Source: JAVBQU01 sp031548675
GTDB lineage: Bacteria; Bacteroidota; Bacteroidia; Bacteroidales; P3
Direction: 5' to 3'
Assembly (NCBI GenBank): GCA_031548675.1
Contig: JAVBQU010000079.1
Coordinates: forward strand, 1-9,524
DNA length: 9,524 bases
A program made the translations under genes and the position numbers. Shown piece by piece: positions 6,172-9,524 of this stretch. A model generated the notes under the pieces. The model had not been told where the DNA came from, did not search any database, and saw only the letters and a program-made list of their open reading frames with translations. The first letter of the stretch is position 1. Every line of letters begins with the position of its first letter.

Positions 6172-6179
6172 CAAAGGTA
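6172..6179 (-). promoter_or_regulatory. Candidate promoter of the acetyltransferase-murB unit, -7 element
   Basis: TACCTTTG on the minus strand matches TAnnTTTG, about 65 bp before the acetyltransferase ATG. No clear -33 box is seen. It is divergent from the element at 6206-6213, so the two promoters would share the intervening DNA. Confidence 0.45.
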
Positions 6180-6205
6180 CGTTTTTTTCAGCTAATAAAA
6201 TTCAG

Positions 6206-6213
6206 TACATTTG
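6206..6213 (+). promoter_or_regulatory. Candidate promoter of the LtaS-family gene, -7 element
   Basis: TACATTTG matches TAnnTTTG and lies 23 bp before the ATG at 6237, giving a short AT-rich leader without a Shine-Dalgarno sequence. A run of T at 6182-6188 sits where the TTTG -33 box would be expected. The element supports the downstream start codon over the ATG at 6153. Confidence 0.5.
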
Positions 6214-6236
6214 CACTTTATATAATTTATATATGT

Positions 6237-8198
6237 ATGAAAAGCTTTATTTCTCATATTAAATATCTACTTTCTATTTATTTTTTAGGCATCATCCTTT
6301 TTTCTCTTATTCGTGGTATTTTATTGATAACACAATGGGAACAGGTTCAATTTCTGCCGGAACCTTTCATCCTTCTTGCTAAAGCATTTTTAATAGGATT
6401 ATGGTTCGATACCGTCATATCTTGCTATATATTGTTTTTCCCTCTATTTATTCTCCTTCTTTTATCAGCCATAGGCATTGAAAATCGTACTTTAACCAAA
6501 GGTATTCATATTTTTATTTGCATCTGTTATAGCTTAGTTTTAATCAGTTGTGTAGGAAATATTCCTTATTTCAACGAATTTTTCAAACATATCAATGCTT
6601 CCATTTTGAATTGGAAAGACGATAAAGGTTTTGTTTTCAGCATGATAAAAAATGACAAAACCTATATATTATATTTTCTACTAGCATTAGTTATATCAAT
6701 CATATTCAGTGCAATATCTTCATTAATCTACAAAAGAATATATAAAAGCTACAAATCTCAAATTGGATTTCATTCTTCTTATAAAGTAGTAGGATTACGA
6801 TTATTTTTATTCTTAATTTTAAGCGGATTATGCTTTTTAGGTGTTCGGGGACGGATTTCTAAAAAATCACCTATCCGGGTTGGTACTGCTTATTTTTGTA
6901 ATTATGCTTTTCCCAATCAATTGGGTTTGAATCCTATTTTTTATTTTGGAACAACCCTTATAGAATCTCAAAAACAATCGCATCAGCAGATTCATTTAAT
7001 GCCTGATACGGATGCTATAAATTGGGCAAGGCTCTATTATCAGCCTACGGATACGCTCTTGTCTCCCATTGCCCGATTGATTACCTATCAGGGAGAAAAA
7101 AAGAATTACAATGTTGTGGTTATTATTATGGAGGGTATGTCGGCAGAGTATATGAAACGACATGGAAATTCACATTCACAAACAACTTTTTTAGATAGTT
7201 TATCTGCTCAATCTACTTATTTTGAAAATTACTACACTACAGGTATCCATACCATGAATGGCATTTTTTCTACTTTATTTTCTTATCCTGCACTATTTAT
7301 GCAGCATCCCATGAAATCGGCAGAAATACTCCATTATGGAGGACTGCCTTATGAATTAAAAAAGAATGGATACCAAACAGCTTATTTTACAACTCACGAC
7401 GATCAATTTGATAATGTTGGCGGATTTTTAGCTATGAATGATGTTGAATTTATCATGTCGCAAAAAAACTATCCAAGCGATAAAGTTCTCAGCACATTAG
7501 GCGTTCCGGACGATTATATGTTTGAACGTTCGATACAGGAATTAAACAGGATGGCTGCAAATAAAAAGCCGTTTTTTGCAGCGATGATGACAGCCAGTAA
7601 TCATGGTCCTATTACAATTCCCTCCTATTTTAAACCTAAATCCGGCGATTTGAAAGATCAAATCTTAGAATACAGCGATTGGGCATTGCGGAAGTTTTTT
7701 GAAATGGCAAAAAAGGAAGCATGGTTCGACAATACTATCTTTGTTTTTACGGCAGATCATGGGGCTAATGTGGGAGAACAGTTGTATGAAATTCCTTTAT
7801 CCCGATTACACAGCCCTCTTATTATCTACAAAAAAGACATGCCTATTCAACAAAAAACTTCTCTTGCTTCTCAGGTTGATATTTTTCCAACCATTATGGG
7901 AATGTTGAATATCTCTTATGTAAACAATACTTTCGGACAAGATTTACTTGCCCAAGGCCGTAAATATGTGGTTATTAATTATGATAATACGGTTGCTTGC
8001 TTGAGCGATTCATTGATGTATCTGTATAGTTCTCAAACCGGAAAGGAAGGCTTATATCCCTATAAATTGAAGAAAGCGGATGATTTACTTCAGCAACAAT
8101 TTTCTACAGCGAAAGATATGAAGCAGTATTTGTTTTCTACGATGCAGACTGCCCAATATATGATTAATAAGCGGCTGGTAAGCTCTAAAAGAAAATAG
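6237..8198 (+). CDS. LtaS-family membrane sulfatase/phosphoglycerol transferase
   Basis: This is a membrane-anchored enzyme of the alkaline phosphatase superfamily. Relatives (LtaS, OpgB, EptA-like) transfer phosphoglycerol or phosphoethanolamine head groups outside the inner membrane. From the ATG at 6237 it has 653 residues. Five or six hydrophobic segments fill the N terminus (about 9-31, 43-58, 60-80, 90-108, 143-165, 186-203). The sulfatase domain runs from about 291 to 560. Expected metal and catalytic positions are present: E299 in IIMEGMS, T339 in GIHTMNG (matching the LtaS nucleophile threonine), H456 in SNHGP, D507-H508 in TADHG and H525 in LHSP. The frame is open from an ATG at 6153, but that start would precede the candidate promoter at 6206-6213 and add 28 residues not needed by the fold, so 6237 is preferred. 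In a Gram-negative the product is probably not lipoteichoic acid; modification of a membrane glycan or lipid is more likely. Family is firm, substrate unknown. Confidence 0.92.
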   Translation: MKSFISHIKYLLSIYFLGIILFSLIRGILLITQWEQVQFLPEPFILLAKAFLIGLWFDTVISCYILFFPLFILLLLSAIGIENRTLTKGIHIFICICYSLVLISCVGNIPYFNEFFKHINASILNWKDDKGFVFSMIKNDKTYILYFLLALVISIIFSAISSLIYKRIYKSYKSQIGFHSSYKVVGLRLFLFLILSGLCFLGVRGRISKKSPIRVGTAYFCNYAFPNQLGLNPIFYFGTTLIESQKQSHQQIHLMPDTDAINWARLYYQPTDTLLSPIARLITYQGEKKNYNVVVIIMEGMSAEYMKRHGNSHSQTTFLDSLSAQSTYFENYYTTGIHTMNGIFSTLFSYPALFMQHPMKSAEILHYGGLPYELKKNGYQTAYFTTHDDQFDNVGGFLAMNDVEFIMSQKNYPSDKVLSTLGVPDDYMFERSIQELNRMAANKKPFFAAMMTASNHGPITIPSYFKPKSGDLKDQILEYSDWALRKFFEMAKKEAWFDNTIFVFTADHGANVGEQLYEIPLSRLHSPLIIYKKDMPIQQKTSLASQVDIFPTIMGMLNISYVNNTFGQDLLAQGRKYVVINYDNTVACLSDSLMYLYSSQTGKEGLYPYKLKKADDLLQQQFSTAKDMKQYLFSTMQTAQYMINKRLVSSKRK

Positions 8199-8233
8199 CC
8201 TCAAACTATTTCTAATTTGAGGCTATTTTCTTT
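8188..8233. terminator. Bidirectional terminator between the LtaS-family and DHS-family genes
   Basis: A perfect 18-bp inverted repeat (8188-8205 and 8216-8233) encloses a 10-base loop, with A-rich left and T-rich right flanks suited to termination in both directions. The core arm contains AATAGCCTCAAA. The stop codon TAG of the plus-strand gene (8196-8198) lies within the left arm. The convergent DHS-family gene ends 12 bp beyond. Confidence 0.85.
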
Positions 8234-8244
8234 ATTTTCAATAC

Positions 8245-9270
8245 TTACTTCTTTTCATCCAACAAAGTGGTATAATTTTTATACTCGCGTTTCTGCCAGC
8301 CTTTTTTATGATATAAATAACTGGTAATAAGCGGAACAACGGTAGTTGCTTCGGCATAAACCATTTGTTCGTAAGCTGTGTTTACTTTTCCCCAAGAAGA
8401 TGCTTCTTTTAAGGTAGAGCTTGAACAAGCTCCATCGCGAGGATCGGCTACGGTAATTTGCACAGCATATTTATGCATATCAACTTCATAACCCAATACT
8501 TCGGCACAAACTACAGTGTCTTGCGCGAAGTTTTTGGGTACGCCTCCACCTACCATAAATAAACCTGTAGTTCCGGCAGCAATTTTGATTTTAGTCAATT
8601 CCAAAAAGTCTTTTACTGAATCGATGCTTACATGATGGTCAGGATTTTTCCATTGGTGGTGTACCAAACCAAAACCTGCACTGCTATCTGAAAATGCCGG
8701 ACAGAAAATAGGCACATTATGTTCGTAGCAAGTTTGTATCAATGAATCTTTTTTCACAGAATTTTTGCTCAAATATTTTCCCATTTCACGGATAAATTCG
8801 CGGGAGGAATAAGGACGTTTTTCCAAGCTATCGGCTATTTCGCCAATAACGCGGTCGCAAATTTGTAATTCTTCTTCATCAATATAGGTATCGTATATAC
8901 GATCAATATATAAATCGCGCAGGAAATTATCATCTATAAAAGGCGTACCTTTATAATGTTTAAATCCTAAGGCTTCGAAGAAATCCATATCCACGATAGA
9001 AGCTCCGGTAGATACAATACAATCGACCATTTTGTTTTTAACCAAATCAACATATACCTGCATACAGCCGGCAGCACTGGTACTTCCAGCCAAGGTAAGG
9101 ATAATTGAACAATCTTTATCTTCAATCATGCGATCGTAAATATCGGTAGCAATCGCTGTATCGCGAGAAGTAAACGACATATCACGCATGGCGTTAATAA
9201 TAGGTGTTGAGTCAAACGATTTGATATCGATATGTTTAACAACATCTTTCAATAAATCTTTCTTTTCCAT
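8245..9270 (-). CDS. Deoxyhypusine synthase-family protein (probable polyamine enzyme)
   Basis: The 341-residue protein belongs to the deoxyhypusine/homospermidine synthase family, NAD-dependent enzymes that move an aminobutyl group from a polyamine through a lysine imine. Residues below count from the ATG at 9270. The motif EASSWGKV at 289-296 contains the catalytic lysine K295 and the Glu and Trp that bind the substrate in eukaryotic DHS. GGGVPKN at 241-247, LAGSTSAAG at 60-68 and STGASIVD at 87-94 match NAD-binding stretches, and CPAFSDSSAGF at 190-200 is a further family motif. The substrate-binding aspartate seven residues before the Glu in human DHS aligns by eye with Cys282. Bacteria lack eIF5A, so homospermidine or another polyamine product is more likely than hypusine. 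A TTG at 9276 extends the frame by two codons, but the ATG gives the better start. The gene stands alone, convergent with the LtaS-family gene, and has its own candidate promoter. Confidence 0.88.
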   Translation of the reverse strand: MEKKDLLKDVVKHIDIKSFDSTPIINAMRDMSFTSRDTAIATDIYDRMIEDKDCSIILTLAGSTSAAGCMQVYVDLVKNKMVDCIVSTGASIVDMDFFEALGFKHYKGTPFIDDNFLRDLYIDRIYDTYIDEEELQICDRVIGEIADSLEKRPYSSREFIREMGKYLSKNSVKKDSLIQTCYEHNVPIFCPAFSDSSAGFGLVHHQWKNPDHHVSIDSVKDFLELTKIKIAAGTTGLFMVGGGVPKNFAQDTVVCAEVLGYEVDMHKYAVQITVADPRDGACSSSTLKEASSWGKVNTAYEQMVYAEATTVVPLITSYLYHKKGWQKREYKNYTTLLDEKK

Positions 9271-9311
9271 AATCAATATATAATATATTTGTGTTTTAAA
9301 ATTTAAAAGTT

Positions 9312-9319
9312 CAAAGTTA
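9312..9319 (-). promoter_or_regulatory. Candidate promoter of the DHS-family gene, -7 element
   Basis: TAACTTTG on the minus strand fits TAnnTTTG and lies about 41 bp upstream of the ATG at 9270. An ATTG (CAAT on the plus strand, 9342-9345) is a weak candidate -33 box. The leader is AT-rich with no Shine-Dalgarno sequence. Confidence 0.45.
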
Positions 9320-9472
9320 GGGATTTTTTACGATGTAATTGCAATTTGTGTGTAAGCATTTATATTTTAGATTATTATAATAGCAAATTAATAACTCATT
9401 GATTCTTTGCATTACATGGTAAAATATAAATAATACTTAATGTATTTTCAATTATTTGATTTTCTTAAAATT

Positions 9473-9519
9473 ATCAACCGTGCAGGTTTAAAATTTACTT
9501 TTAAACCTGCACGGTTGAT
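9473..9519. terminator. Perfect 21-bp hairpin at the right edge, probable terminator
   Basis: Arms 9473-9493 and 9499-9519 are exact reverse complements around the 5-base loop TTTAC. The arms contain CCGTGCAGG and end in A/T runs next to the loop. Read leftward (minus strand), the hairpin is followed by AT-rich DNA, which suits the end of a minus-strand gene lying beyond 9524. The flank on the plus side within the window has no T run. Between it and the promoter at 9312-9319 (about 150 bp) no gene or other clear signal was seen. Confidence 0.6.
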
Positions 9520-9524
9520 GGATA

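Noticed and set aside
6153..6236. Upstream start for the LtaS-family gene
   Set aside because: The extra 28 codons overlap both candidate divergent promoters, and the ATG at 6237 gives a normal membrane-protein start directly before the first hydrophobic segment.
1..9524. tRNA, rRNA or riboswitch genes
   Set aside because: No cloverleaf, rRNA-like stretch or known riboswitch core was recognised in the intergenic regions, all of which are under 300 bp.

Overview
The window looks like chromosome from a member of the Bacteroidota, most likely an anaerobic Bacteroidales relative. This rests on four things: AT-rich intergenic DNA, start codons without clear Shine-Dalgarno sequences, several upstream octamers fitting the Bacteroidota -7 consensus TAnnTTTG, and the mix of protein families. 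It is an inference from sequence style, not a database match.

The left half (82-4442, minus strand) holds a complete HdrABC set in the order hdrC, hdrB, hdrA. HdrC has two ferredoxin-type [4Fe-4S] sites. HdrB has two cysteine-rich CCG domains. HdrA is a full-length FAD protein with at least four ferredoxin-like cysteine groups. Together they should form a soluble heterodisulfide-reductase-like complex that could bifurcate electrons. No hydrogenase, formate dehydrogenase, MvhD or Flx partner lies in the window. A single-domain HUH transposase of the IS200/REP-associated (RAYT) type sits between hdrB and hdrA in the same orientation. It is surrounded by short palindromes that look like its REP elements. 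The 3' ends of all three hdr genes, and none of the other genes, run into arrays of a degenerate 8-bp repeat. In hdrA and hdrC the repeat supplies the stop codon; in hdrB it is translated into a C-terminal tail.

The middle (4555-6107, minus strand) is a two-gene unit: a GNAT acetyltransferase followed 8 bp later by murB, a type I UDP-N-acetylenolpyruvoylglucosamine reductase of peptidoglycan synthesis. A short divergent promoter region (6108-6236) separates it from a plus-strand gene for a membrane-anchored LtaS/phosphoglycerol-transferase-family enzyme (6237-8198). That gene ends inside a strong hairpin which probably terminates both it and the converging gene.

The right end (8245-9270, minus strand) encodes a deoxyhypusine-synthase-family protein, probably a polyamine enzyme since bacteria lack eIF5A. 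The final 250 bp hold its promoter and a perfect 21-bp-stem hairpin, probably the terminator of a gene beyond the window.

The most unusual feature is the hdr block: a redox operon whose intergenic regions and gene ends are built largely from two unrelated repeat families, one of them together with its likely cognate transposase.
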